Notes: generated from the letters alone by a model not told the origin. Shown: positions 49,853 to 59,138, counted from the first letter of the stretch. The stretch is 64,000 nucleotides of DNA from an uncultured Dehalococcoidia bacterium (GCA_951812535.1 CATOSK010000006.1:372001-436000); one strand, 5' to 3'. Made by a program: numbers and translations.

Positions 49853-50977
49853 CTAGCCGACTGTGCCCTTGGATGGCAGCCGTATGACTGCCGTGCCCTT
49901 GGTGGTGATTTCCTGGCGCTGGTTCTCCCCCCATATCTCCAGGTCGACCAGGTGTTCGCCGTCCTCCACCCGCTTGCCGGTCACCCTGCCCTTGCACCAG
50001 GTGGTGTCCCCCACCACATTGAACCGGCGGAGTTCCACGTACATGTTCCTTAGAAAACCATCGTCCCCCATCCAGTGGGTCAGGAGGTTGCCCATCCAGC
50101 AGCACCGCTGGCAGCCGTAGTCATACGCACCAGGCAGGCCCGCGCTCTCGGCGGCTTCCTGGATGTCGTGGACCCGGATTATCGCCTCCTGCGCCCCGGT
50201 GGTTGGATCGGTGAATCCCCACGACGGGTGGCGCAGCATCTCCTGCAGCTGGATCCCGTGGGAGATTCCCCCGATGCACCCGGCGACGAAGGCGGTAATG
50301 TCGCCGTGGCTCATGGGGCCCTTCACCACCGGCTTCAGGTCGTCCCCCACCTGGACGTCTTCCCACCAGCGGGGATTGTTGCCCCGGATCTCCTCGTTGA
50401 GCACCGCATCCGCGATGGTCTCGATTTCTTCCCGGGAGTACTGGTAGGGCTCGAAGGTGTACTTCTGGTGCTCCCGGGCGGCGGTGCGCTCGGCCCTAAC
50501 CTGCCAGCCCCGGGTCTTGGCGATGGCCTCGCCCCTCTGGTTGTAGTAGTGGGTCACGCTGGACTGGATCAGGATCTTCCCGGCGAACTGGCTCTCTTTT
50601 TCCTCCAGGCCGGTGAACTGTTCCTGCACCGAAATCTTGTCGTCCAGGTAGATGGGCCGGTACCACTCCCAGTCGTTCCCCGCGTGAAAGCCGTGGACTC
50701 CCGGCAGCCCGCCGGTGCGGCCGGAGCACCAGTAGACGCTGTACAGGAAGCAGGCGGGAGCGATGATGGTCCCGAACTTGCTCGTCTGCCCGTAGCTGAC
50801 GTCCCAATAGAGCGGGTTGGCGTCTCCGATGCCCTGGCAGAAATGACGGATCGCGCTGCGGGACGCTTCCTCGTTGAAAAGGCCGACCCCGTACTGGCGC
50901 GGACGGTTGAAGCTGCCCAGCCTCGCGCGAAGCCGGTCGATGCCTTCCTGGGTGATTCTTCCAGACTCTAGGACCAT
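49853..50977 (-). CDS. MaoC-like double hot-dog dehydratase/hydratase
   Basis: A 374-residue protein with two hot-dog domains. The first half has FCQGIGDANPLYWDVSYGQT and an IIAPACFLYSVYW segment, and the second half starts WWEDVQVGDDLKPVVKGPMS and ends in a typical WGENQRQEITTKGTAVIRLP strand pair. Such enzymes hydrate enoyl-CoA or mesaconyl-CoA type substrates. Co-direction with two CoA transferases suggests a shared acyl-CoA pathway; the substrate is unknown. It starts ATG with an AGGAGT site. Confidence 0.85.
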   Translation of the reverse strand: MVLESGRITQEGIDRLRARLGSFNRPRQYGVGLFNEEASRSAIRHFCQGIGDANPLYWDVSYGQTSKFGTIIAPACFLYSVYWCSGRTGGLPGVHGFHAGNDWEWYRPIYLDDKISVQEQFTGLEEKESQFAGKILIQSSVTHYYNQRGEAIAKTRGWQVRAERTAAREHQKYTFEPYQYSREEIETIADAVLNEEIRGNNPRWWEDVQVGDDLKPVVKGPMSHGDITAFVAGCIGGISHGIQLQEMLRHPSWGFTDPTTGAQEAIIRVHDIQEAAESAGLPGAYDYGCQRCCWMGNLLTHWMGDDGFLRNMYVELRRFNVVGDTTWCKGRVTGKRVEDGEHLVDLEIWGENQRQEITTKGTAVIRLPSKGTVG

Positions 50978-51131
50978 GACTTACTCCTGAATGCTTGGGT
51001 GGGGACCTCGCGGGAACGTCCCACGCTGAGGGCGCTCCGCTCTATAACGCCGGTGACCTCGATTATACCCGATGACGGAACGCAGCCCGACCCGCCGGGA
51101 GTATTCCCGGCGCCGGAGTGGCGTCGAAGGG

Positions 51132-52529
51132 TCAGGCGGCCGCCGCCCCCGCCTGCCCCCGGGCCCGCAGCCTGGCCGGCGGCCTTGGGCGCGGAATTGT
51201 CCAGTAGCCCACGGCGGCCATCAGGTACAGGACGACCAGCGGGATGAGCGCCCAGAAGTAGCTGCCCGTCTGGTCGTAGATCCAGCCCATCCACACCGGC
51301 GTGCTCATCGACATGAACTGGTCCGGCAGGTGTTGCCACCCCCGCAGCGTTGCGAAGGACCTCCGCCCGAAGGTGTCCCCCATGATGGCCCAGGCCAGCG
51401 GGTTGGCGCTTTCCGAGAAGGCCAACAGCACCGCGAACACCAACAGTTGCCACAGATGGCCGCTATGGTTCAGCAAAGTGGCTATGGCCAGGGCTCCGCC
51501 AATCATGCAGACCGCGCTCAGCTTCTGCTTGTTGACCCGGTCTCCCAGCATTCCCACGGCTGGATTGAAAACGATGGTGCTCAGGGCCAGGGCCATCACG
51601 AAGAAGGACGCTATCAGCAGGCTCTCCGTCTCTCCCCGGTCTGCCCCCTGCAGGAACCAGACCATCACCGGAGCCAGCAGGAAAGAAATGCCCGAGTGAA
51701 CGGTGTTCCGGAAACCCACCGACATGACAATGAGCCAGTAGGTTGGGGTCCGCATCGCCTCCTTCGCCGTGAAGTCGGCGTCCTGGAGGCGGGAGCGCCG
51801 CCGCCGCGCGGTGCTTCCCTGAGGCCGGCTGCCTGATTGCGGGCCGGCTGCCCGGTCCTCCGGGCGGTCCCCGTCCGGCTGCAGCCCCATGCTCTCCGGG
51901 TTGTCCCGCAGCAGCAGGGAAAGCGGCCCGATAATCAGGATGATGATCGCCCCGGAGATGAACACCCCGTACCGCCACCCCACGGTCACCACCAGCAGTC
52001 CCACCAGCGGCGCGAAGGCTCCACCGAGGCCGTTCCCGACGGAGGCAATGGACATCGCCAGCCCCCTCCGCCGCAGGAACCACTTGTTGATGGCCGTCAC
52101 CGAGGCGTTGTTGTACCCCGACCGGAACCCCAGGGACAGCAGTCCTACGAACACCAGCAGGAAGAAGACGTAGCTGTGGACGAAGGCGAGGACGATGAAC
52201 CCGAGACCCGAAACTATTGCGCCGAAGAAGAGCATGACCCGGGCGCCGTAGCGGTCGGTCAGGTAGCCCACCAGAGGCCCTTGGATCCCGCCCAGCATCC
52301 GCCCAAGCATGTCGGCAAGGGCGATAGCCGCCACTCCGATCCCCAGTTCGTTGCGGATGGGGATGACATAAATGGTGAATCCCCGGTTGAAGTTGCCATG
52401 CTTCAGCCCGTCGGCGACGAGACTGACGACGACGATCCACCAGCCGTAGAAGATGCGGGGTTGGCGGGATGCCCTGGCCTGTCCCGGAGGATTCCCCTCC
52501 GGCGGCGGCTGCACCGGAGCGTCAGCCAA
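51132..52529 (-). CDS. MFS transporter, oxalate/formate antiporter-like
   Basis: A 465-residue, 12-TM carrier with a TTG start. FYGWWIVVVSLVADGLKHGN and NRGFTIYVIPIRNELGIGVA place it with the paralogues at 12404 and 22400; the loop LLRDNPESMGLQPDGDRPED is also shared. Both ends carry long Pro/Ala-rich or Arg-rich tails. It sits between the CoA transferases and the MaoC gene, so it probably imports the acid that the CoA transferases activate (inference). Confidence 0.85.
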   Translation of the reverse strand: MADAPVQPPPEGNPPGQARASRQPRIFYGWWIVVVSLVADGLKHGNFNRGFTIYVIPIRNELGIGVAAIALADMLGRMLGGIQGPLVGYLTDRYGARVMLFFGAIVSGLGFIVLAFVHSYVFFLLVFVGLLSLGFRSGYNNASVTAINKWFLRRRGLAMSIASVGNGLGGAFAPLVGLLVVTVGWRYGVFISGAIIILIIGPLSLLLRDNPESMGLQPDGDRPEDRAAGPQSGSRPQGSTARRRRSRLQDADFTAKEAMRTPTYWLIVMSVGFRNTVHSGISFLLAPVMVWFLQGADRGETESLLIASFFVMALALSTIVFNPAVGMLGDRVNKQKLSAVCMIGGALAIATLLNHSGHLWQLLVFAVLLAFSESANPLAWAIMGDTFGRRSFATLRGWQHLPDQFMSMSTPVWMGWIYDQTGSYFWALIPLVVLYLMAAVGYWTIPRPRPPARLRARGQAGAAAA

Positions 52530-52746
52530 CGGGCGTCCGTGGATTGAGGGACGGAAAACTGCCCCGGAGGGTTGTCATCTGGATTGTCAAAGCGGCGCTT
52601 GGCCTCTTGGATTGCGTATCGTGCAGCGGTTTTCGGAAGCTTGGCCGGAAATTAGCCCGCCTAGTATACCAGCCTCCATCACCGGCCGATTGGCCCGCAA
52701 CCTCTCCTGCCCGCCCCAATGGAAAGAGAAGGGCTCGGCCTCTGAA

Positions 52747-54009
52747 TCAATAAACCGCCCTGGCTTCCGCCAGCCGCTCCAGTTCTGCTTCCGGCACCCC
52801 CAACAGCTCCCCCAGCACGTAGCCGTTGTGTTCCCCCAGCGACGGGGCGGGAGCGCGGACTCCTCCCGGGGTCCCGCTCAGCAGCCACGGCATACCGTAG
52901 ATCCACTCGATGCCGACCAGCGGATGCTCGATCTCGGCGTAGGCTTCCCTCTCCTGCAGGTGAGGGTCCGCGAACTGGTCCTCGATGTTCATCACCTTCA
53001 TCGCAGCCACGCCGTGGCCTTGCAGCATCTCGACCACCTCATCAGCGGATTGCTGGCCGGTCCACTCAGACATCTGCCGGTCCAGCTCTCCAACGTTCTC
53101 CAGCCTCCGCGCCTTTGTGGAAAAGCGTTCTGCCGACGCCCACGCCGGATCGCCCATCGCCCGGCGGAGGCCTTCCCACTCCTCATCGCTCCTGACGGCG
53201 ATGGCTACCCACTGGTCATCCCCGGCGCAGCGATAGTTGTTGTGGGGAGCAAAGTCGGGATCGTAATTCCCGGAGGGAGGCCGCACGCTGCCCGTCATCT
53301 GGTATTCCAGGATACCCTCTCCCAGCATGGACGTGGTGGCTTCCAGTTGGGCCACCTCCGCGAACTGTCCCTGGCCGGTCAGGTTCCGGTGACGCAGCGC
53401 GGCCAGCGCCGCCAGCGCGGCGTGCATCGCGGCCACCACGTCGCTCCACGGCGCCTGCAGCTCCCCAACCAGTTGTTCCTCCCCGTCGTAACCCACCTGG
53501 CTCATCAACCCGGACAGGGCCTGGATTATCGGAGCGTAGGCCAGAATGTCCCGCAGCGGCCCCGACTCCCCCACCGACGGCATGGAAACCAGGATGATGT
53601 CGGGACGCAGCCCGCACAGGTCGGGGTAGGACAGGCCCAGCCGTTCCAGCACTCCCGGCGAGTAGTTGTTCATCACCACGTCGCTGGCGGCGATGAGGCG
53701 GCGGACTAGGTCCAGCCCCTCCTCCGTCTTCAGGTTCAGGGTCACGCTGAGCTTGTTCCGGTTGATGCCGTGAAATACCGGCTGCAAATCCGGCCACAAC
53801 CCCCGGTCCCCACCGGCAATGTCCTCGCCGACAATGGGACGCCCCAGCCTGAGCCCGTCCATGCGCTCCCGGCTCTCCACCTTGATGACCTCCGCCCCCA
53901 GGTCGGCCAGCAGTTGCGCCGCCATCGGACCGGCCCAGGCCGTGCCGAAATCAACGACCCGGTAACCCCTCAGGGGTGCGGATCCGCTGCTAGGACCGGT
54001 CATGGTCAC
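52747..54009 (-). CDS. Class III (CaiB/BaiF) CoA transferase, subunit with conserved Asp
   Basis: A 420-residue family III CoA transferase. It has LRGYRVVDFGTAWAGPMAAQ and LLADLGAEVIKVES at the start and VFHGINRNKLSVTLNL later. The probable catalytic Asp is in APWSDVVAAMHAALAALAAL, just before HRNLTGQGQFAEVAQLEA. Its start (GTG) overlaps the stop of the upstream CoA transferase by four bases, so the two are made in equal amounts and may form a heteromer. Confidence 0.92.
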   Translation of the reverse strand: MTMTGPSSGSAPLRGYRVVDFGTAWAGPMAAQLLADLGAEVIKVESRERMDGLRLGRPIVGEDIAGGDRGLWPDLQPVFHGINRNKLSVTLNLKTEEGLDLVRRLIAASDVVMNNYSPGVLERLGLSYPDLCGLRPDIILVSMPSVGESGPLRDILAYAPIIQALSGLMSQVGYDGEEQLVGELQAPWSDVVAAMHAALAALAALRHRNLTGQGQFAEVAQLEATTSMLGEGILEYQMTGSVRPPSGNYDPDFAPHNNYRCAGDDQWVAIAVRSDEEWEGLRRAMGDPAWASAERFSTKARRLENVGELDRQMSEWTGQQSADEVVEMLQGHGVAAMKVMNIEDQFADPHLQEREAYAEIEHPLVGIEWIYGMPWLLSGTPGGVRAPAPSLGEHNGYVLGELLGVPEAELERLAEARAVY

Positions 54010-55250
54010 ACCACCCCCGCCGCAGCCAGGCCAGACAGCTCCGCTTCGGATAGTCCCAGCTCTTCCGCCAGCACCTCCCGGTTGTGCTGGCCCAGGGTTG
54101 GCGCGGCCCGCGTCACCCGGCAGGGAGTGGCCGACAGGCGGTAGGGAGCGCCGGGGTAGCGGTATGTTCCCGACGGGGAATGCTCAACCCGCTGGAAGTA
54201 CCCCCGGGCATTAAGCTGCGGGTCTTCCAGCACTTCGTCGAAGGTCTTGACCGGCACGCAGGGGATCCGGTTCTCCAGGCAGGCTTGCAGGATTTCCTCT
54301 TTCGTCCGCTCCATGAACCAGGGCGCGATCAGGGACTCGGCCTCCTCCGGGTACTGATCGCTCATGGCCCGCCGGTCCCGGTAGCGGGGCTCCGACATCC
54401 ACTCCTGGTCGCCCAGCAGGGCCATGAACCGCTGGTACTGCTCCATCTGGGGAGCGTCAATGCAGACGTAGCCGTCCCGGCAGGGCAGGACGCAGTTGGG
54501 GAACAGCCCCAGCCGCATCCGGTTCCCGGAACGGAAACCAGCCACCCCTCGATAGATGTAGGTGGGCAGGTGGTATCCCGTCAGCAGGGTGCCGATTACC
54601 TGCGCCTCCGCCACGTCCACCAGTTGCCCCCTTCCCGTCAGGTCCCGCCCCAGGACCGCCGCCAGCGTGGCGAACGCTGCTCCCACTCCGGCGAGGTAGC
54701 TGGCCTGGTGCATCGGAGTGGTCAGCGGCTCCCGGTGGGAATGGCCCGTCCCGAAGCTCAACCCGCTTATCGCATTGGCCGTCAGGTCGTATCCCTTGTA
54801 GTCCTTGTAGGCCCCGGTGCGCCCATAGGGAGAAATGGACGTGACGATGAGACGGGGAAACCTGCTCTTAAGCGTCTCGTAATCCAGGCCGGCGTTGCGG
54901 AGCACGTCCCCCGGCTGGTTTTCCAGCAGCACGTCCGCCGACTCCAGCAGGCGGTCCATCAGTGCCCTGCCCTGGGCATCTTCCACGTCCAGCGTGACGC
55001 CGCGCTTGTTCAGGTTGGCGAACAGGAAAACTCCGCTCGCCTCCGGGTCCGCCCTTCCCCCCGGGAATGGACCCAGCCCCCGGCTCTCATCCCCCCGTGC
55101 CGGAGGTTCCACCTTTATCACGTCCGTGCCCAGCTCGGCCAGCACTTTCCCGCAGAACGGGGCAGAAACCATGTTCCCCCACTCCACCACCCGCACCCCC
55201 GCCAGGGCGGATGGAGGAACCTGGGGCAGTGTTGTCGGTTGGGTGGTCAC
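54006..55250 (-). CDS. Class III (CaiB/BaiF) CoA transferase, subunit with catalytic Asp replaced
   Basis: A 414-residue paralogue of the following gene. The N-terminal LAGVRVVEWGNMVSAPFCGK, VLAELGTDVIKVEPP and NKRGVTLDVED match the family. At the position of the catalytic Asp (SDVVAAM in the partner) this protein has ASYLAGVGAAFATLAAVLGR, so Ser takes its place. Two-subunit family III enzymes such as BbsEF or SmtAB are known precedents for paired genes. It begins at GTG and leads the leftward group. Confidence 0.9.
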   Translation of the reverse strand: MTTQPTTLPQVPPSALAGVRVVEWGNMVSAPFCGKVLAELGTDVIKVEPPARGDESRGLGPFPGGRADPEASGVFLFANLNKRGVTLDVEDAQGRALMDRLLESADVLLENQPGDVLRNAGLDYETLKSRFPRLIVTSISPYGRTGAYKDYKGYDLTANAISGLSFGTGHSHREPLTTPMHQASYLAGVGAAFATLAAVLGRDLTGRGQLVDVAEAQVIGTLLTGYHLPTYIYRGVAGFRSGNRMRLGLFPNCVLPCRDGYVCIDAPQMEQYQRFMALLGDQEWMSEPRYRDRRAMSDQYPEEAESLIAPWFMERTKEEILQACLENRIPCVPVKTFDEVLEDPQLNARGYFQRVEHSPSGTYRYPGAPYRLSATPCRVTRAAPTLGQHNREVLAEELGLSEAELSGLAAAGVV

Positions 55251-55789
55251 GGGCAGTCGTCCTTATGCTTGGAGGAGTCTCCGGCGGTGTCTGTTCTAAA
55301 CGGTCGCTTTGTTCTAAAGCCCAGCACTTTCGCCCCCAAACTTGGGTAACTTGTCCAAGGGGGCTGGGTGGCGGGGCACGCCCAAGTCAGGCAGCTGGTC
55401 GAAGGGCGCTGGCTGGCTCCGGGGGCCAGTATAGATTACCGGCTTACCCTGTCAAGAAGGGCTGTATCGAGGCTCCAGACCCCGCGTAGAGCCTGCCCCC
55501 CGCCTCCCTCTCCACCACCTTTCCCAGAAGGAACGTCTCCCCGACCCCGCACCCCCCTCTCCCGTCATCCCCGCGCAGGCGGGGACCCAGACCCCGGCAG
55601 GCCCTTCCGACAACTGCCGGCCCCTGAGCGCAACTTTGCTATCACCCTGACCCGGTATTCCCCCGCTTTTCCCGCCCGCTCGGTCTGTGCCATAATGCTC
55701 CAAACATTCTCCCGTGCGGGAAAGCCCGGCGGCCCTCAACTCGCCCCTGGAACCGGGCATCCCGGAAATTGATGCGTACAGGAGGAATC
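55251..55789. repeat. Intergenic region with a hairpin element and repeat fragments
   Basis: One well-formed AACTTGTC unit lies at 55320-55372: outer CCCAGC / GCTGGG and inner GCCCCC / GGGGGC arms. An inverted copy of the GTCATCCCCGCGCAGGCGGG repeat lies at 55562-55590. CATAAT at 55691-55696 may be a weak -10 for the selenoprotein gene. No gene is supported. Confidence 0.6.
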
Positions 55790-56353
55790 ATGGCCGAGAC
55801 TGTAACCGTTCGGAACATGCGGCTGGTCAATCCCAGGGGGGTCGATCTCGACCCGGGCCGCTTCTCGCTCAACCGGCGGCCCAGCGACCTCAGCGGAATG
55901 CGCCTGGGCTTGATGGAAAACTCCAAGGACAACTCCGACAAGCTGCTCCGCGAATTGGGCGAGGTCCTGAAGGAAAAGTACGAGTTCGCCGAGGTCAAAT
56001 ACTACAGCAAGCACCACGCCTCGGTCCCAGCCAAGCCGGAGGTCATCCAGTCAGTTCTCGACGAGGTGGACCTGTTGATAACCGGGGTCGGCGATTGAGG
56101 GTCCTGCAGTTCGTGCAGTGTGCACGACGGCATCGAAATGGAGAAGCTGGGCATCCCCACCGCCTCCATCGTCACCCACGTCTTCATCAACACCGCCAAC
56201 GCCATGACTAAAATGATGGGCGTCCCCGACTTCGACTACGTCGTCGCCCAGCATCCCCTCTCCAGCCTCACCAGCGAGGAAATCAGGCAGCGGGCCGTCG
56301 AGCTCGCCCCCGAGGTCGAGCGCATCCTCCTGGGCAGCAACTCCGCCGAATAA
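55790..56353 (+). CDS. UGSC-family selenoprotein, UGA = Sec103
   Basis: The frame from the ATG at 55790 (AGGAGG upstream) to TAA at 56351 is open for 187 codons apart from TGA at 56096-56098. Translated through, the site reads LLITGVGD-U-GSCSSCSVHDG, the hallmark U-G-S-C of the UGSC (seleno)protein family, which occurs with either Sec or Cys at this position. The regions on both sides (GMRLGLMENSKDNSDKLLRE before; EKLGIPTASIVTHVFINTAN after) belong to the same family, so the TGA is not a natural end. The redox-like Sec and nearby Cys106 and Cys109 suggest an oxidoreductase, but the function is not known. Confidence 0.92.
56111..56127 (+). promoter_or_regulatory. Candidate bacterial SECIS hairpin of the UGSC gene
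   Basis: A 7-bp stem TCGTGCA (56111-56117) / TGCACGA (56121-56127) with loop GTG begins 12 bases after the UGA, so the loop is 19 bases away, inside the range of bacterial SECIS elements. A competing hairpin CTGCA-GTTCG-TGCAG (56104-56118) overlaps it. Confidence 0.55.
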
Positions 56354-56376
56354 GACCAACCCCCTGACCAATGGGG

Positions 56377-56411
56377 GCGCCCGGTTCAGTGCATCAGCAC
56401 GGACCGGGCGC
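56377..56411. terminator. Bidirectional terminator-like hairpin
   Basis: A 9-bp stem GCGCCCGGT / ACCGGGCGC with a 17-base loop lies between the convergent UGSC and DMT genes. It lacks a strong T-run, so efficiency is doubtful. Confidence 0.45.
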
Positions 56412-56440
56412 TTCTGGTTCAGATTACCCCCGCCATCCTG

Positions 56441-57349
56441 CTAAAGCAGCGTCAGGGCTGCAATCCCCCCGACCACCAGCAGGATCGCCGCCATTTTCAC
56501 GAGCAGCGTGGACCGGTCCAGCGGCTCGTGCAGCAGCCCGATGGCCGGTGTGCTGAACAGGGTGCTGTATATGAACACGAATATGGGACGGCTGGCGGTC
56601 ACCGTGGAAACCAGGGCCACCGGCCCCAGGTTTATCGCCGTCACGTTCAGGACCACCGCTAGCGGCGCCAGGCTGTACTCCGCCAGGAACAGCCCCAGGG
56701 CCGTCCTCCAGTCCTTCACCGCCGTGTAGAGGTCCCGGTAGTCCCGGGGGCGGGTCAGGGAAATCATCACCGCCGCCATCCCCACGTAACGCAGGCCGAA
56801 CACCAGCCCAATGGGCAGTTCGTGCAGCGCCGCCTTGGCCGTGATGAGTCCCAGGGCCGTCAGCACGCTCGCTCCCAACAGGATCGGCAGGCTCCGGTTG
56901 ATTCGGATGATGAATCCCCCCGCCGTCCCCCACAGCGAGATGGTGGACGCCCCGCCGACCACCACCAGGACCGCCGCCCAATGCGCCGCCGACAGCACCT
57001 CGTCCAGGAACACCACTCCCAGCACTGCGACGAACACCGGGAAGGTGTGGATTATCGCCGAGGCCCGGGACGCCTCCTCCAGCTTGTACCCCCAGAACAT
57101 GAGGCACAGCGCCCCGCCCCACAGCAGGCCCGAGAGCCCGCCCAGCAGGATGTGGAAATTGTCCGCGCCGCTGGGGATTCGGAAGTAAGCCAGGCACGCC
57201 ACGCCGATTACCAGCAGCGGAATGCACGACCCCGCGTAGAAAGACCCCAGGCTGGGCATGTTGTAGGACGCCAGCCGCTTGTCCAGGACGGTCACCATGC
57301 CCAGCGTTCCCGCGCTCAGGAGGGCGACCCAGATGTACAGGTGTTCCAC
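56441..57349 (-). CDS. DMT-superfamily (EamA) transporter
   Basis: A 302-residue protein with about ten membrane helices in two EamA repeats. The first runs VALLSAGTLGMVTVLDKRLA to VFLDEVLSAAHWAAVLVVVG, and the second runs RSLPILLGASVLTALGLITA to IGLLHEPLDRSTLLVKMAAI. It exports a small metabolite or amino acid derivative. The start is GTG at 57349. It is divergent from the lipoprotein gene at 57714. Confidence 0.88.
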   Translation of the reverse strand: MEHLYIWVALLSAGTLGMVTVLDKRLASYNMPSLGSFYAGSCIPLLVIGVACLAYFRIPSGADNFHILLGGLSGLLWGGALCLMFWGYKLEEASRASAIIHTFPVFVAVLGVVFLDEVLSAAHWAAVLVVVGGASTISLWGTAGGFIIRINRSLPILLGASVLTALGLITAKAALHELPIGLVFGLRYVGMAAVMISLTRPRDYRDLYTAVKDWRTALGLFLAEYSLAPLAVVLNVTAINLGPVALVSTVTASRPIFVFIYSTLFSTPAIGLLHEPLDRSTLLVKMAAILLVVGGIAALTLL

Positions 57350-57713
57350 CGTCAGGCCACGGGGAAATTGTCTAAATCGCTCGGCAAGCGGCAGGGTTGG
57401 GTGGTGGTTTCTCCACTTGCTCTCGCTCCGGCCAGTGGCCGGGGACTTCCAATGGCTCCGCCTTGGCTTGGCCGTTTGGCAAACGCGGAAAGGAAAAAGG
57501 GATGGGTCCGAGGCGGCCTTCTCATGGGGGTGCCATTATATCACCGCCAGAGGGAAAACCCGTTGCGCCGGGTTTCCGTTGCCCGCCTTTCCCCTCGATG
57601 TTATCCTTTGGAAGCCCGCCCGGTACGGCCCGCCGGAAACGCTGGGGTTCCCCGCAGCAGCCCCGGACCGCATTGCATCCATTGTGGCCGGCAGCGGCGG
57701 GTCCTGGCGGGAC
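57350..57713. other. Divergent intergenic region with a repeat palindrome
   Basis: Contains AATTGTCTAAATCGCTCGG, a remnant of the AACTTGTC unit (57368-57386), and the palindrome CCGGCCA-G-TGGCCGG at 57428-57442. Otherwise no clear structure and no gene. Confidence 0.5.
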
Positions 57714-59138
57714 ATGGAATCTACCCGCCCGAAGCTGAAGAGGTCGGGTTTGCCGTTGCTCTCCCACACTCTCCTGGCAGCCCGGGCGGTCCAGTCGGCC
57801 CGGCCCCTCCTGCTATCGGTGGGGATCGCGCTGGCCCTGTGGGGTTGCTCCGGCTGGCCGGTCACCGCCATTGAGACGGAGTTAAGAAGCCTGGTTAAAG
57901 CGGACAACGTGAGCGTGGATCGGATTACTTACGTCAATGCCGCCGGAGATGTCTACACCATCAACGGCGATGGCTCGGAGCGCCATGCCCTGACCCAGGG
58001 CAGCCGCACCGATTCGGGCCCGGAGGGCCCGGTCATGGCCCAGTCTCTTGATTTTGACAACTTCCATGCCTGGCCCACCTGGTCGCCCGGAGGCGAAAGG
58101 CTGGCCGTATCCCGCGTGCGCAACCTGGGCGGCCGGTCCGCCGAAGTTTCCGTCCAGCTTCTGGACGCCGCCACCGGACGCTCCCAGACCGTCTACAGCA
58201 ACGAATTTCCGGGCCTTGTGGCCGATGGGTCACCCCACTACCTCTACTGGTCTCCCGACGACCGCCACCTGTCCTTTCTCGCCTCCACCCGCCAGGGATT
58301 GGGACTATTCGTAGCAGACACCGGGAACGCCGGCCCGCCGCTGTTGGTCGAGCGCGGCGCTCCCCTCTACTACAGCTGGAGCGGCGAAGGCGGCGCGTTG
58401 CTCGTCCACGTAGGAAGCGACCTCAAGCTGTTCCGCCATTCCTCCGGCGCTTTCGATGAGCAGTTCCTGTCCACCGCCGAGGGCTACCGCGTTCCCGCCT
58501 TTTCTCCCGACGGCCAGTGGTTGGCCTACATCGGCCCCACCGATGCGGGAAACGCCCTCTTCGTTGCGGGCGTCGACGACCTGGGCCAGCCCTCTCCGCT
58601 GCTGGATGTCAATGAGTTTTCCGCCTTCATGTGGTCTCCCACCGGAGCCGAGTTGGCCGTGGGCGACCAGGCCAACGGCCGCGCCCTGAGTTTCGACCGC
58701 CTGCGCATCGTCACCGCCGCCGGGGGCGAGATCAGTCCCGTTACCACCGATCCTTCCCTCGCCTTCTACTGGTCCCCGGATGGACGGCGCCTGGCCTGGG
58801 TGGGCGTCAACCAAGAAGACCACAGCTTCAACTGGAACGTATGGAACGCCGCCTCGCCCCTGCCCGGGGACGCTGGCGAGAGCCGCGCGCTGATGACATT
58901 CCAGCCCTCCCGGGATGTGCTGACCATGCTGGGGTACTTCGACCAGTACGCCTACTCCCACTCCCCCTGGTCCCCGGATAGCTCCCGCCTCGTCGTTGCC
59001 GGAACGGAGACCCTGCCCTACGAGCGCCGCAACGGCCACACCCCCACCGGGTCCCGGGTCTTCGTCATCGACGTTTCCGGTGCGGAGCCACCCCTGGAAA
59101 TCGGCGAAGGGACCCTGGCTTTCTGGTCCTGGAAGTGA
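57714..59138 (+). CDS. TolB/WD40-like beta-propeller lipoprotein
   Basis: A 474-residue protein with a signal region PLLLSVGIALALWGC ending in a lipidation Cys. The body is built of PD40/WD40-like repeats with the recurring W(S/T)P(D/G)G pattern: AWPTWSPGGERLAVSRV, YLYWSPDDRHLSFL, PAFSPDGQWLAYIG, FYWSPDGRRLAWVG and SPWSPDSSRLVVAG. It would be a surface-anchored propeller for binding. Its stop overlaps the start of the LppX-like gene by four bases, so the two are translationally coupled. Confidence 0.85.
   Translation: MESTRPKLKRSGLPLLSHTLLAARAVQSARPLLLSVGIALALWGCSGWPVTAIETELRSLVKADNVSVDRITYVNAAGDVYTINGDGSERHALTQGSRTDSGPEGPVMAQSLDFDNFHAWPTWSPGGERLAVSRVRNLGGRSAEVSVQLLDAATGRSQTVYSNEFPGLVADGSPHYLYWSPDDRHLSFLASTRQGLGLFVADTGNAGPPLLVERGAPLYYSWSGEGGALLVHVGSDLKLFRHSSGAFDEQFLSTAEGYRVPAFSPDGQWLAYIGPTDAGNALFVAGVDDLGQPSPLLDVNEFSAFMWSPTGAELAVGDQANGRALSFDRLRIVTAAGGEISPVTTDPSLAFYWSPDGRRLAWVGVNQEDHSFNWNVWNAASPLPGDAGESRALMTFQPSRDVLTMLGYFDQYAYSHSPWSPDSSRLVVAGTETLPYERRNGHTPTGSRVFVIDVSGAEPPLEIGEGTLAFWSWK

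Noticed and set aside
51072..51836. Gln/Arg/His-rich open frame on the plus strand
   Set aside because: Antisense to the MFS carrier at 51132-52529.
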